Positions 55,714 to 64,000 of a stretch of 64,000 nucleotides of DNA are shown here, piece by piece. Each line of letters starts with the position of its first letter. Position 1 is the first letter of the stretch. Origin of the DNA: Mycobacterium dioxanotrophicus (GTDB lineage Bacteria; Actinomycetota; Actinomycetes; Mycobacteriales; Mycobacteriaceae); contig NZ_CP020809.1 of the NCBI RefSeq assembly GCF_002157835.1, forward strand, positions 5,146,001 to 5,210,000, written 5' to 3'. Both the position numbers and the translations under genes were made by a program. The notes beneath the pieces were generated by a model. That model saw nothing but the letters and a program-made list of their open reading frames with translations. It was not told where the DNA came from and searched no databases.

Positions 55714-56121
55714 ATGACAATATCCACTCCCCCGGCCTCGACTCTGACGGGGAAAGCCATCGACTCCTGGCCTGCACAGTCGATGAAGCCTACGAAAGCC
55801 GAATGGCCCCGGATGCGCTGCAGATTCATCACCGCTGACCCGGTAGGCGCGTGGGACGACTTCATACTCATGGAGTGGGAGTTGGACAAATGTGGCTGGG
55901 AGGATTTCCACCCCCACACCGAGACGGCCTTCGTCGTGGAAGGCGAGCTCCACATCGAGTGCGACGGTGAGTCCGTCATCCTGGGACCCGGCGACACGGC
56001 CCGCGTGAATCCCGGACGCACAGCACGCTATTCGGCACCCGTCTACGCGCGGATGGTCACTACCTACGGCCCCAATCCCGACGGTAGGGAATCCCACTCT
56101 TTCCGATACTTCGAAATCTGA
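55714..56121 (+). CDS. Cupin-domain protein
   Basis: About 135 aa with a single cupin fold: motif 1 is FHPHTETAFVVEGELHIECD, with HxH and Glu metal ligands, and motif 2 is LGPGDTARVNPGRTARYSAP. It may be a small metalloenzyme or ligand-binding protein. ATG at 55714 opens the Ser/Thr-rich N-terminus and no strong ribosome binding site is seen. It lies after the tmm-like gene and just before the IS630 element; a link to the amine cluster is likely but unproven. Confidence 0.78.
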   Translation: MTISTPPASTLTGKAIDSWPAQSMKPTKAEWPRMRCRFITADPVGAWDDFILMEWELDKCGWEDFHPHTETAFVVEGELHIECDGESVILGPGDTARVNPGRTARYSAPVYARMVTTYGPNPDGRESHSFRYFEI

Positions 56122-56180
56122 GTTCGGCAACGCCGCTGGCGCCAGATTGACTAGCGGGTTATCTGAAATTGGAGGCTGCC

Positions 56181-57266
56181 GTGGTCGCACGCAGAGGTAG
56201 ACCGGTTGCCCCACTGGTGTTGACGGACGACGAGTCCGAGACGTTGCAGCGGTGGATTCAGCGGGCCGACTCACAGGCCCTCGCGCAGCGGTGCCGGATC
56301 GTGCTGCGTTGCGCGGCAGGCAATACCAATAAGCAGGTGGCCGAGGAGCTGGGCGTTTCCCCGGAGATGGTTTGCAAGTGGCGCCAACGGTTCATCGACA
56401 AGCGGCTCGACGGGCTTGCTGACAAACCTCGTCCGGGCGCGCCACGCACGATCACCGACGAGGCTGTCGAAAATGTGATCGTCGCGACCCTGGAGCGGCA
56501 ACCGAAAGACGGCACGCACTGGTCACGGTCGACGATGGCCGCCGAGACCGGGCTGTCACAGTCCGCGGTGGGGCGGATCTGGAAATCGTTGGGGATCAAT
56601 CCCCATCAGGACGACACGTTCACAATCAGCACCGACCCGCAGTTCATCGCAAAGGTGCGCGATGTCGTGGGCTTCTACCTGGACCCGCCAGAGAAGGCCC
56701 TGGTGCTCTGTGTCGACGAGAAGGCGCAGATCGAGGCCGAGCGAAATGCGGCGGCGCTGCCGATGACGCCCGGGATACCTTGGCGCACGCACGAATACGC
56801 CCACCACGGCATCACCACCGTGTTCGCAGCATTGGACCTGGCGATGGGCGAGCTGTACGGGTCAATTCACCGTCGGCACCGAGCGGCCGAGTTCAAGAAG
56901 TTCCTGGCCACGGTGGACAGCACCGTGCCCGCCGACTTGGACGTCCACGTGATCTGCGACAACTACTCGACGCACAAGTCACCGACGATCACGAGGTGGC
57001 TTGCCGCTCATCCTCGATTCCATATGCACTTCACCCCGACGTATTCATCGTGGCTCAATCAAGTCGAACGCTGGTCCGGGCTGCTCACCGACCAGAAACT
57101 CCGCCGCAGCGTCCACCGCTCAATTCAGGCCTTCGAGAATGACATTCGCGGTTGGATCAACACAAGAAACAACAACCCGCGCCCGTTCAACTGGACCAAG
57201 TCTGCTGACGAGATCCTCGAACGCCTTGCGCCATATCTTCAACGGATTCCGGGCGCTGCGCACTAA
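56181..57266 (+). mobile_element. IS630-family transposase (intact insertion sequence core)
   Basis: About 361 aa with an N-terminal helix-turn-helix region (NKQVAEELGVSPEMVCKWRQ, then a winged-helix segment) and a C-terminal DDE catalytic domain: Asp in LVLCVDEKAQIEA (about 180), Asp in VICDNYSTHK (about 255) and Glu in SWLNQVERW. The frame is complete, so the transposase may be active. GTG at 56181 follows GGAGG by five bases. I could not define terminal inverted repeats or the TA duplication with confidence, so only the gene is marked. Its insertion point lies right after the second cupin gene. Confidence 0.9.
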
Positions 57267-57323
57267 ACAGGTTCAGCACCGCGTCGATCCAGACGCAATG
57301 CGCAGACTCACCAACCGAGCGGT

Positions 57324-57584
57324 CTAGCGGCGCCCACTGGACACCGACCGGTACGCGCGCACAGACGCGCTGATCGGCTTCCGAAGGGCGAGCCCACCGA
57401 AGGCGCCACCAATCGCGGTCAAGGCCGCCACGCCGCTGAGCTTCCAGAACAGCTCACCGTGACCCGTCTGGTGCACGATGACCCAGTACGCCACGCAGCC
57501 GGCCGTAAACAGCAGGATCGCCGCGAACAGCACACCGAACATCGACGGGTAGTTGGTTTTCTTGTCGGTGATCTTTTCCACCAT
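57324..57584 (-). CDS. Small membrane protein with two helices
   Basis: An 86-aa protein with two hydrophobic helices (MFGVLFAAILLFTAGCVAYW and LSGVAALTAIGGAFGGLAL) and basic ends (VEKITDKKTN, RAYRSVSSGRR). No family is recognised. It is transcribed towards the IS630 gene, 57 bp from its end. Confidence 0.65.
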   Translation of the reverse strand: MVEKITDKKTNYPSMFGVLFAAILLFTAGCVAYWVIVHQTGHGELFWKLSGVAALTAIGGAFGGLALRKPISASVRAYRSVSSGRR

Positions 57585-57961
57585 GCTCCCCTTTGCTTGG
57601 GATCACGGTCGCACCAGTGCGGCCGACGAGAGTTTAATCCGGTGAGACATTGTTGCCTGGCCTTAACTCGTCCGGTGAACAGTAGTACCGCCCCATTTAG
57701 ATGTCAATGGTTTACGAATGGCCCCTCGTCCTACTGCGGAGTAATCAGCAGTGGAATTCAAGCAAAACGCGATGGCCGACCCTGTACTCGTAAGCCGCTG
57801 GGCCACAACGTCTTTAGACCCCGCCGACAGACTGACAGCCGGGCGATTTCCAGCCTTTCAGCGAATTGACAGGTAATTAACAGAATTCTTTCTGAGTGCG
57901 TAACCACGCGAGTAATAGTGAGCCGGAGGATTGGAGCGCCGGTCGAGGCACTTGTCGCAAC
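57585..57961. other. Intergenic region, no gene seen
   Basis: 377 bp between the small membrane protein start and the LysR gene end, both on the minus strand. Somewhat AT-richer near 57850-57910. It should contain the promoter of the small membrane protein gene and the terminator of the LysR gene, neither of which I can pinpoint. Confidence 0.6.
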
Positions 57962-59011
57962 TCAGTCCGGCGGATTCGAGATAGGTGGCGAGCCCAAGAA
58001 ACCCGGCTCCGGCTGGTCGGGCGTAGCTACCGCCGGACTGTCGTAGGGAGCGCCGAGCAGAGTGCTGGATACGTGCTCGCCCATGCGCGCTGACATCCGT
58101 TTGTCCAGAGCGGCCATGTGACGGTAGGCCAGAGACATGAACCTTCGTGTGGCGGGGGAAATCGCTCCCCCGGCTCGGGTGATGAAGGAGAAGCTCTCGT
58201 GGTAAGCCGGGTCCAGTGACACCCAACCGATGCGATTCGAATGCTCGTAACGCAGCACGGTGAACCGCGACACGACGGTGTCGCCGATGCCTTCAGCCGC
58301 CAATTCGAGTGCAGCTGACTGGAACTCGACCTCGATGTCGGGAGTGATGGTCACGCCGAGTTCGCGGGCACGTTCGGCAATACCACGCCGCAGCGGATCT
58401 TCGGTCTGCCAGTGAGCTTCCGAGAGGATGAGGGTGGCGTCCGCCAAATCCGCGATGGTGACCGGCCGCGCGGTCCGGGCCGGGTCAGCACTGACGTAGA
58501 CGACCTCGTCGACCAGCACCGGCGGGCTCACGGTCAGACGTTGATCGTCGATCGGCAGCTGCACCAGTCCGGCTTCCAAGTCTCCGGAACGCACCGCGTC
58601 GGCAACTTCCGACGAGTTCAGGCCGACAATGCGGACCCGGACCCGCGGGTGCAAGGTGCGGAACTCCGCGACGAGCGGTGCCAGGAGATAGCGGTGAGCG
58701 CTGCTGAAGGTGCCAAAGGATACCTCGCCGCCAGTGAGGGTGCGCGCGACGCGCGCGGTGGCGGTCAGGTCGTCGGCGCTGCGCAGCGTCTGCTCGGCCA
58801 AAGGCACGATCAGGCGCCCGACGTCGGTGAGCGCAAGCGTCCGGCTGGTTCGGGTGAACAGTTGCGCGCCGAGGATGTGCTCAAGTCTGCGGATTTGCAC
58901 CGAAAGGCTCGGTTGCGCGATGTACTCGGCGGCCGCGGCGGCCGAGAACGACCCCGCCTCGACGGCGCGCAGGAAGTAACGCAACTGCCGCAGCGTGGGC
59001 CCTTCGGCCAC
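57962..59011 (-). CDS. LysR-family transcriptional regulator
   Basis: A 349-aa LysR regulator. The N-terminal helix-turn-helix (LRQLRYFLRAVEAGSFSAAA, PSLSVQIRRLEHILGAQLF, RTLALTDVG) is followed by the periplasmic-binding-protein-like effector domain and an unusual Pro-rich C-terminal tail of about 50 residues. It diverges from the SDR-FMO-MFS operon and is its probable activator. The 196-bp divergent region contains a dyad AGG-N5-CCT at 59091-59101. Confidence 0.9.
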   Translation of the reverse strand: MAEGPTLRQLRYFLRAVEAGSFSAAAAAEYIAQPSLSVQIRRLEHILGAQLFTRTSRTLALTDVGRLIVPLAEQTLRSADDLTATARVARTLTGGEVSFGTFSSAHRYLLAPLVAEFRTLHPRVRVRIVGLNSSEVADAVRSGDLEAGLVQLPIDDQRLTVSPPVLVDEVVYVSADPARTARPVTIADLADATLILSEAHWQTEDPLRRGIAERARELGVTITPDIEVEFQSAALELAAEGIGDTVVSRFTVLRYEHSNRIGWVSLDPAYHESFSFITRAGGAISPATRRFMSLAYRHMAALDKRMSARMGEHVSSTLLGAPYDSPAVATPDQPEPGFLGSPPISNPPD

Positions 59012-59207
59012 GGCTAGTCGCCTGCTCCGGCCGTGCGAAACGCTGCCGGAACAACCGTGTATCGCGTGCTGAACATGACCGGCAATCTATAGGAAAAACC
59101 TTGATCTGGCGCTCCATATCGCCCGTAGACGGTGCCAAGATCACCTCGCAAACTAGGAAACGACTGGTCAGCGCAACAGCGACGAAAATCACCCCAAGGA
59201 GTCATCA

Positions 59208-59921
59208 ATGGACAATGGACAACCCCATCCGACGGCTGTAGTCACCGGGGCGGCCAGCGGGATGGGCCGTTCAACGGTCACCGCCCTGATCAAGCAAGGC
59301 TGGGATGTCCTCGCCTTGGACCGCGACGTCATCGAATACTCGGTCGCCGGCGAGACCGTCCGCACCGTGCAGGCCGATGTCACCCGCCGCGACGAAGTGC
59401 GGCGCGCCTTGACCGACTTTCTGGTGCAGCGGCCCCTAGATCTCGTCGCCAATGTCGCGGGTATCTACCCGCCGAGCACACTGGACAACTTCACCGAGGA
59501 GCTCTACCGCAGCGTCTTCGACGTAAACGTCCTCGGGGTCCTCAACGTCACCGCCGAGTCCGTCGCGCACATGAGCAGCGGCAGTTCGATCATCAATTTC
59601 GCCTCCGTCGACGCGTTCACCGTGTCGCCCGGTCAGCTGCTGTACGGAGCATCCAAGGCTGCGGTGGTCATGCTGACCAAAGAGCTGGCGCTGGAACTGG
59701 CCCCGCGCGGCATTCGCGTCAACGCCATCGCTCCCGGCTGGGTCAATACCCCAGGCAACGCAGCGACCGGCCGAATGACCGCCGCGGCCGCATCCATCCC
59801 CCTGGGCCGCGTTGCCGAACCGGATGAAATCGCCCGCTGGGTACTGCTTCTCGGCGGTCCGGACGCGGCGTTCATGACCGGCGAGACAGTCGTGCTCTCG
59901 GGCGGCGACGTCATCCGCTGA
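59208..59921 (+). CDS. Short-chain dehydrogenase/reductase
   Basis: A 237-aa classical SDR: cofactor motif TGAASGMG, NVAG, and catalytic YGASK, with the C-terminal TGETVVLSGG of FabG-like enzymes. It is expected to oxidise or reduce a hydroxyl/keto group with NAD(P). First gene of an operon with the FMO (35-bp gap) and MFS transporter genes, opposite LysR. Confidence 0.9.
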   Translation: MDNGQPHPTAVVTGAASGMGRSTVTALIKQGWDVLALDRDVIEYSVAGETVRTVQADVTRRDEVRRALTDFLVQRPLDLVANVAGIYPPSTLDNFTEELYRSVFDVNVLGVLNVTAESVAHMSSGSSIINFASVDAFTVSPGQLLYGASKAAVVMLTKELALELAPRGIRVNAIAPGWVNTPGNAATGRMTAAAASIPLGRVAEPDEIARWVLLLGGPDAAFMTGETVVLSGGDVIR

Positions 59922-59956
59922 CCCGACAACCACACATCTTCAGCGAAGGAAAAACC

Positions 59957-61255
59957 ATGGCAAACTATTGCGTCATCGGAGCCGGCGCCGCGGGCCTCTC
60001 GGCACTCGATGTCCTCAGCGCGCGCGGACACCAGGTGGACTGCTACGAGAAAAGCGATCGCGTCGCCGGTCACTGGAACACCGACTACGACGCACTGCAC
60101 CTCATCACGTCGCGGAACATGACCACGTTCGAGGGATTCCCGATGCCGCAGGACTACCCCCATTTCCCGCGTCGTGATCAGGTACGCGACTACATCGCCT
60201 CGTTCGCCACCACCCGCGGACACCACCAACGAATCTCCTTCAACACCGAAGTGCTGTCGGTCACACCCATCGACGGTCGCGGAGCGGTGGGATGTGCTGG
60301 GTGGACGGTCACCACCAGCACCGGCGCCGGTACGTATGACGGTGTGCTCGTCGCCAACGGCCACCTGTGGGATCCGAAGATTCCCGATGTGCCCGGACAC
60401 TTCACCGGCAAGCAGATCCACTCCGGCATGTACCGCAACACCGACGACATCCAGGGACGCCGGGTGCTCGTGGTCGGCGCCGGCAACTCCGGCTGCGATC
60501 TGGCCGTCGACGTAGCCCAGCACCGCCTCGACGTCGACATCGTCGTGCGGCACGGCTCCTACTTCCAGCCCAAGATGTACTTCGGCCGACCACGCCAGGA
60601 AGTCCCATTCCTGGCCGAATTCTCGCCCGCCGAGCAAGATCTCATTGCCCGCCTGATGGCCCGCGTCTCGATCGGCGAGAACGCCGACTATCCCGGGCTG
60701 CCCGTACCTCCGCACCGCACGCTGGCCGACGGAGCCACCGTCGTCAACGACCTCCTGCTGTACTGGATTCACCACGGCCGCATCACGGTGAAGGGTCACG
60801 GCGTGGAACGCTTCGACGGCAACACCGTGCACTTCGCGGACGGCACCGCCAAGGACTACGACACCATCCTGTGGGCAACCGGATTCCATGCGACGCTGCC
60901 GTTCCTCGACGATCAGCTGGTCGCCAGGCGCAACGGCCGGCCGCTCCGGTATGCCGGCGGCATCGTTCCAGCCGGGCTCGAAAAGCTCTACTACATCGGC
61001 CTGACCGCCCCACGCGGTCCGCAGATTCCGATCTACGGCGTCCAGACGAAGATCGCCGAACGCATGATGCGCCTGCATCAGGACGCCGGTAGCCACGGGG
61101 CCGGCATCGCCACCTACTTCGCCCGGTTGCAGCAGCCTGACGACCGGATCGACATCCCACGCGATATCTGGCTCGAGCAGATTGCCGACACCAACCGGCT
61201 CCTGGACGCCCTGGAGGCCGCGACCGAGGATCGGCTGCTCAATGCAGCCAACTGA
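59957..61255 (+). CDS. Flavin-containing monooxygenase (FMO family)
   Basis: A 432-aa FMO: FAD motif GAGAAGLSALDVL (8-20), the FMO-type segment FTGKQIHSGMYR (FxGxxxHxxxY), NADPH motif VVGAGNSGCDLA, and the late ATGFHATLPFLD motif. It would use NADPH and O2 to oxidise a nitrogen, sulphur or ketone substrate. GAAGGAAAAACC precedes the ATG. It is in one operon with an SDR and an MFS transporter. It is distinct from the split tmm-like gene, with low similarity to it. Confidence 0.88.
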   Translation: MANYCVIGAGAAGLSALDVLSARGHQVDCYEKSDRVAGHWNTDYDALHLITSRNMTTFEGFPMPQDYPHFPRRDQVRDYIASFATTRGHHQRISFNTEVLSVTPIDGRGAVGCAGWTVTTSTGAGTYDGVLVANGHLWDPKIPDVPGHFTGKQIHSGMYRNTDDIQGRRVLVVGAGNSGCDLAVDVAQHRLDVDIVVRHGSYFQPKMYFGRPRQEVPFLAEFSPAEQDLIARLMARVSIGENADYPGLPVPPHRTLADGATVVNDLLLYWIHHGRITVKGHGVERFDGNTVHFADGTAKDYDTILWATGFHATLPFLDDQLVARRNGRPLRYAGGIVPAGLEKLYYIGLTAPRGPQIPIYGVQTKIAERMMRLHQDAGSHGAGIATYFARLQQPDDRIDIPRDIWLEQIADTNRLLDALEAATEDRLLNAAN

Positions 61256-61301
61256 CGACACTGCCGCTGCGCCAATGGCATCCAGAAACGAGACCACACC
61301 C

Positions 61302-62705
61302 ATGTCCACACATCTGATCGATGACAGCCCGCTGACGCGGTATCACAAACGGCTGATCATCGCCTGCTCCGGCGGTCCCTTTCTGGACGGCTACCTGCTC
61401 AGCATCGTCGGGGTGGCACTCACCGGCGCCAGTAAAGATCTGGCGTTGGACTCCAACGCCATGGGCATCGCCGGCGCAGCATCGCTGATCGGTCTGTTCG
61501 TCGGCAGCCTCGTGTTCGGTCCCATCACCGACCGGATCGGACGCCGCATCATGTACACCGCCGACCTGATACTCATGATCGTCGCTTCGTTGGCATGCTT
61601 GTGGATTGGCACCGGCTGGCAGCTCATCGCATTGCGCTTGATCGTCGGGCTCGCCGTGGGCGCCGACTATCCGATCGCCACCTCACTACTCACCGAGTGG
61701 ATGCCGAAGAAGTACCGGGGTGCGGTGATCGGACTGCTCTCCACTATCTGGCTGGTCGGTGCGGTGCTGGCCTACCTCGTCGGCTACGCACTGACCTCTG
61801 CCTACGGGGTAGAGGCGTGGCGGTGGATGCTGGCCAGCGGCGCGGTATTCGGAGTCATCGTGCTCATCCTCCGCATGGGGGCTCATGAGTCGCCGCGCTG
61901 GCTGATCTGTCGTGGCCGGGTGGAAGAAGCCCGCACGCACATCGCTGCGGTACTCGGACGCGACGTCACGACTCAGGAAGTCACCGCACTGGTGGACTCC
62001 GAAGAGCCACAGCAACAGACGACCTCACTGATCGAGCTCGCGCGCGGTGACTACCTACGCCGCGTCCTGTTCTGCGGCCTCACCTGGATGTGCATCGCCA
62101 TCCCCCAGTTCGCGTTGTTCACATACGGCCCGATCATCTTGTCGCAGTTTGGCTTCGGCGACGGCGGGGCCGAGGAGACACTCGGCCAGATCATCTTGAA
62201 CCTGGGATTCCTCGTCGGCAGTCTCCCCGCCCTGCGCTGGGTGGAGACCCGCGGGAGACGTCCGCTGATGATCGGCAGTTTCCTGTTCGGAGCCTTGGCA
62301 CTACTGCCGCTCGGGGTATGGCCAGACGCGCCGGGCTGGTTCGTCATCACTTTCTTCTTCCTGTTCACTCTCATCAACGGCGCAGGAACCATCCTCGTCT
62401 TCATCTACCCCAATGAGCTCTTCCCGACTCAGGTCCGAGCCTCCGCGGTAGGGGTGGCCACTGCGATCAGCCGGCTCGGTGCGGCAATCGGCACCTACCT
62501 GGTGCCGTTGTCACTCAGCGGAATCGGTACCGGGCCCACGATGCTCATCGGCGTCGGCCTGACTGTGCTGGGGCTGGTCATCAGCCTCTTCTGGGCCGAG
62601 GAAACAAGGAACAGGTCACTGACCGCGACGGCCGGCGGCACGGAGCCGGTCGGTAGTGACGAGCACCCCACGTTGACCGGCGACCCGCGCAAAAGCCCTG
62701 CCTGA
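61302..62705 (+). CDS. MFS transporter (sugar-porter/metabolite symporter type)
   Basis: About 467 aa with 12 predicted helices. The MFS signature between helices 2 and 3 is GPITDRIGRRIMY; ESPRWLICRGRVEEAR (after helix 6) and FIYPNELFPTQVRASAVG (helix 10-11 region) mark the sugar/metabolite:H+ symporter subgroup. ATG at 61302 is preferred; ATGs at 61242 and 61275 are in frame. It follows the FMO gene by 46 bp and likely imports the substrate handled by the SDR and FMO. Confidence 0.88.
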   Translation: MSTHLIDDSPLTRYHKRLIIACSGGPFLDGYLLSIVGVALTGASKDLALDSNAMGIAGAASLIGLFVGSLVFGPITDRIGRRIMYTADLILMIVASLACLWIGTGWQLIALRLIVGLAVGADYPIATSLLTEWMPKKYRGAVIGLLSTIWLVGAVLAYLVGYALTSAYGVEAWRWMLASGAVFGVIVLILRMGAHESPRWLICRGRVEEARTHIAAVLGRDVTTQEVTALVDSEEPQQQTTSLIELARGDYLRRVLFCGLTWMCIAIPQFALFTYGPIILSQFGFGDGGAEETLGQIILNLGFLVGSLPALRWVETRGRRPLMIGSFLFGALALLPLGVWPDAPGWFVITFFFLFTLINGAGTILVFIYPNELFPTQVRASAVGVATAISRLGAAIGTYLVPLSLSGIGTGPTMLIGVGLTVLGLVISLFWAEETRNRSLTATAGGTEPVGSDEHPTLTGDPRKSPA

Positions 62706-62780
62706 TCATCAATTCGGCCTTGCGCGATAGTCGTTCATTGAGAGTCTGGCGGTCGCTCTGCGAAGGTTTCCCCCAGACAT

Positions 62781-62819
62781 GAGAATGGCCCTCGGAGAAG
62801 ATCTCCGAGGGCCATTCTC
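62781..62819. terminator. Strong hairpin between MFS gene and tRNA
   Basis: Perfect 18-bp stem (62781-62798 with 62802-62819), 3-nt loop, placed 5 bp past the 3' end of the minus-strand tRNA gene and 75 bp past the MFS gene: terminator for either strand. Confidence 0.85.
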
Positions 62820-62824
62820 GCTAG

Positions 62825-62898
62825 TAGCGGGGACAGGATTCGAACCTGCGACCTCTGGGTTATGAGCCCAGCGAGCTACCGAGCTGCTCCACCCCGCG
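62825..62898 (-). tRNA. Initiator tRNA-fMet (CAT anticodon)
   Basis: A cloverleaf is read on the minus strand: acceptor CGCGGGG (62898-62892) pairing with CCCCGC, D arm GAGCAGCTCGGTAGCTC, anticodon arm CTGGG-CTCATAA-CCCAG and T arm with GGTTCGAATCC. The initiator hallmarks are the three consecutive G:C pairs of the anticodon stem and an unpaired first acceptor position (C1 opposite T72). The CCA end is not encoded. Confidence 0.95.
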
Positions 62899-62984
62899 TT
62901 GGTGAACTCAAGGTTACCGAAGTGGTTGGCGCAGCTCCAAATCGTATGGTCAAAGGGGGTTTTTGGCGGAATCAGCCACCGAAA

Positions 62985-64000
62985 TCAGCCCACGAAACGC
63001 ACCACTTGACCGCACCGGAACACCCCGGCGGGGTCGTACCGTTCCGCCAGATCCGCCAGCCAGTGCCGGGTGTCCTCGTCGTAGACCCGCGCTGCCCGGC
63101 CGGCGTCGTCCGAGGGTGCGAAGTTCGGCAGCTGCCCACCGGTGGACCACGGCGTCAACTCGGCCACTAGCGCATCGGCCTGCGACCGCACCGCCTCCGC
63201 CACAGGCGGTGCCGGCACCCCGATGACCGTCACTGCGTAGGCGGCATCGCGGTGGCAGAACGCACTGCGGTGCGCTCCTTCGCGAGCCAGCGCCCCGCCC
63301 AGCATCCTGACGTCGACGATCGTCTGCACCGAACCCGAGTTCGGCCCGGCGGCGGCCAGGATGACGTCGACGGTCTCGGTGGTGAATTCGCGCAGCAGCG
63401 TGTGATTTTCGGATACGGGCATCGGATCGACCGGGTCGGCATGCACGGCACCGATGGCCGCATAGGGCAGCACGCCGACGGTGTCCACGATTGGAGTCGC
63501 GACTGCCCGTAGCGGAGCCAATCGTCGCTCTGCGTCGTCGAACTCGTCGACGGCGACGTAGCGCACGGCCACGGTGAACTTGCCGGCCAACGGCTCGGGA
63601 ACACCCGGCATCTCGGGAAGCCGCAGCAGCGCAATCGAGGTGGAGATACGCTCGGGTAACTCCACGCACCACCGCGCCCACTCCCGCACCACCGTCGTGG
63701 CGTCGGCGCCATCGAAATATACTGCTCCGCCGTAGAATTCAGCGATCGGCAGCAGATCGATCTCGGCAGCTGTGACGATACCCAACGTCGACTTGCCACC
63801 CCGCAAGCCCCAGAACAGATCTGGGTTCTCCTCAGGCGTCGCGCGCAGCACCTGCCCTGTCCCGGTGACCAGTTCGAAGGACCGCACGTAATCCGACGAC
63901 AGGCCGACCGTGCGCACCAGCGGTCCCACTCCGCCACCTGTGAGGAACCCGACCACACCGACATTGGGTGACGAGCCGCACAACGCGGCCAGCCCGTGCG
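62985..64000 (-). CDS. FAD-linked oxidoreductase (berberine-bridge-enzyme type), N-terminus cut by window edge
   Basis: The frame continues to the last base, giving about 338 residues of a longer protein (usually about 450-500 aa). The visible start HGLAALCGSSPNVGVVGFLT and GGGVGPLVRTVGLSSDYVRS form the PP-loop/FAD pocket; NPDLFWGLRGGKSTLGIVTA is a family hallmark; the C-terminus YDPAGVFRCGQVVRF is a variant of the BBE tail. Such enzymes oxidise alcohols or C-H bonds with O2 or another acceptor. The substrate is unknown. It lies just upstream of the initiator tRNA on the same strand. Confidence 0.85.
   Translation of the reverse strand, partial: HGLAALCGSSPNVGVVGFLTGGGVGPLVRTVGLSSDYVRSFELVTGTGQVLRATPEENPDLFWGLRGGKSTLGIVTAAEIDLLPIAEFYGGAVYFDGADATTVVREWARWCVELPERISTSIALLRLPEMPGVPEPLAGKFTVAVRYVAVDEFDDAERRLAPLRAVATPIVDTVGVLPYAAIGAVHADPVDPMPVSENHTLLREFTTETVDVILAAAGPNSGSVQTIVDVRMLGGALAREGAHRSAFCHRDAAYAVTVIGVPAPPVAEAVRSQADALVAELTPWSTGGQLPNFAPSDDAGRAARVYDEDTRHWLADLAERYDPAGVFRCGQVVRFVG

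Noticed and set aside
56122..57323. Terminal inverted repeats of the IS630 element
   Set aside because: I compared both flanks and found no convincing matching ends or TA duplication, so I did not mark boundaries.
59633..61309. 558-aa minus-strand ORF opposite the SDR and FMO genes
   Set aside because: Spans two clearly real plus-strand genes and has no recognisable domain.

Overview
The window is high-GC actinobacterial DNA, most likely from a rapidly growing Mycobacterium (Mycolicibacterium). Pointers are a Dps close to mycobacterial Dps1, a UPF0182 membrane protein, F420/deazaflavin-type oxidoreductases (LLM and Ddn-like), many TetR and FAD enzymes, and a mycobacterial-type initiator tRNA. 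It is chromosomal; I saw no prophage, CRISPR array, plasmid backbone or rRNA. One intact IS630-type insertion sequence is present.

Layout. 1-8.9 kb: two TetR-controlled blocks, one with an FAD monooxygenase opposite a crotonase, the other with a PIG-L deacetylase, alcohol dehydrogenase and DUF2252 protein opposite a phosphotransferase pair. 9-17.3 kb: AraC regulator, Baeyer-Villiger-type and amine-oxidase flavoenzymes, LLM oxidoreductase, hydrolase and two MDR dehydrogenases. 17.4-22 kb: DUF2235 hydrolase, UPF0182 membrane protein and a small partner. 22-30 kb: tandem Cys-type hydrolases with an XRE regulator, MarR, Ddn-like reductase, a GGDEF-derived membrane protein, agmatine-deiminase-like enzyme and amidase.

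30.6-35.2 kb looks like a magnesium locus: a secreted repeat protein, an M-box (ykoK) Mg2+ riboswitch ahead of a 61-aa protein, and, convergent to it, a two-gene operon. That operon pairs a PRC-barrel/MgtE-N/CBS protein lacking a membrane domain with an NRAMP transporter whose metal-site motifs are altered (DAGG and APWQ). 35.4-41.7 kb: DoxX plus an ECF41/SigJ-type sigma factor with a matching promoter, then Dps, hemerythrin, ANTAR-like, Imm5-like and DUF302 stress-type genes, an SDR and a proline iminopeptidase.

42-47.5 kb: flavoprotein and APC permease, secreted SGNH hydrolase and three small secreted or membrane proteins. 47.8-56.1 kb: a probable methylated-amine oxidation cluster with an APC permease, a Rieske oxygenase and reductase (CntAB/GbcAB type), a Lrp regulator, a cupin that appears to start at ATC, a trimethylamine-monooxygenase-like gene split by a 1-nt frameshift, and a second cupin. 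The IS630 element follows. 58-62.7 kb: LysR opposite an SDR-FMO-MFS operon. The window ends with initiator tRNA-Met and a truncated berberine-bridge-type flavoenzyme.

Functional calls rest on reading motifs and remembered families; no database search was run.
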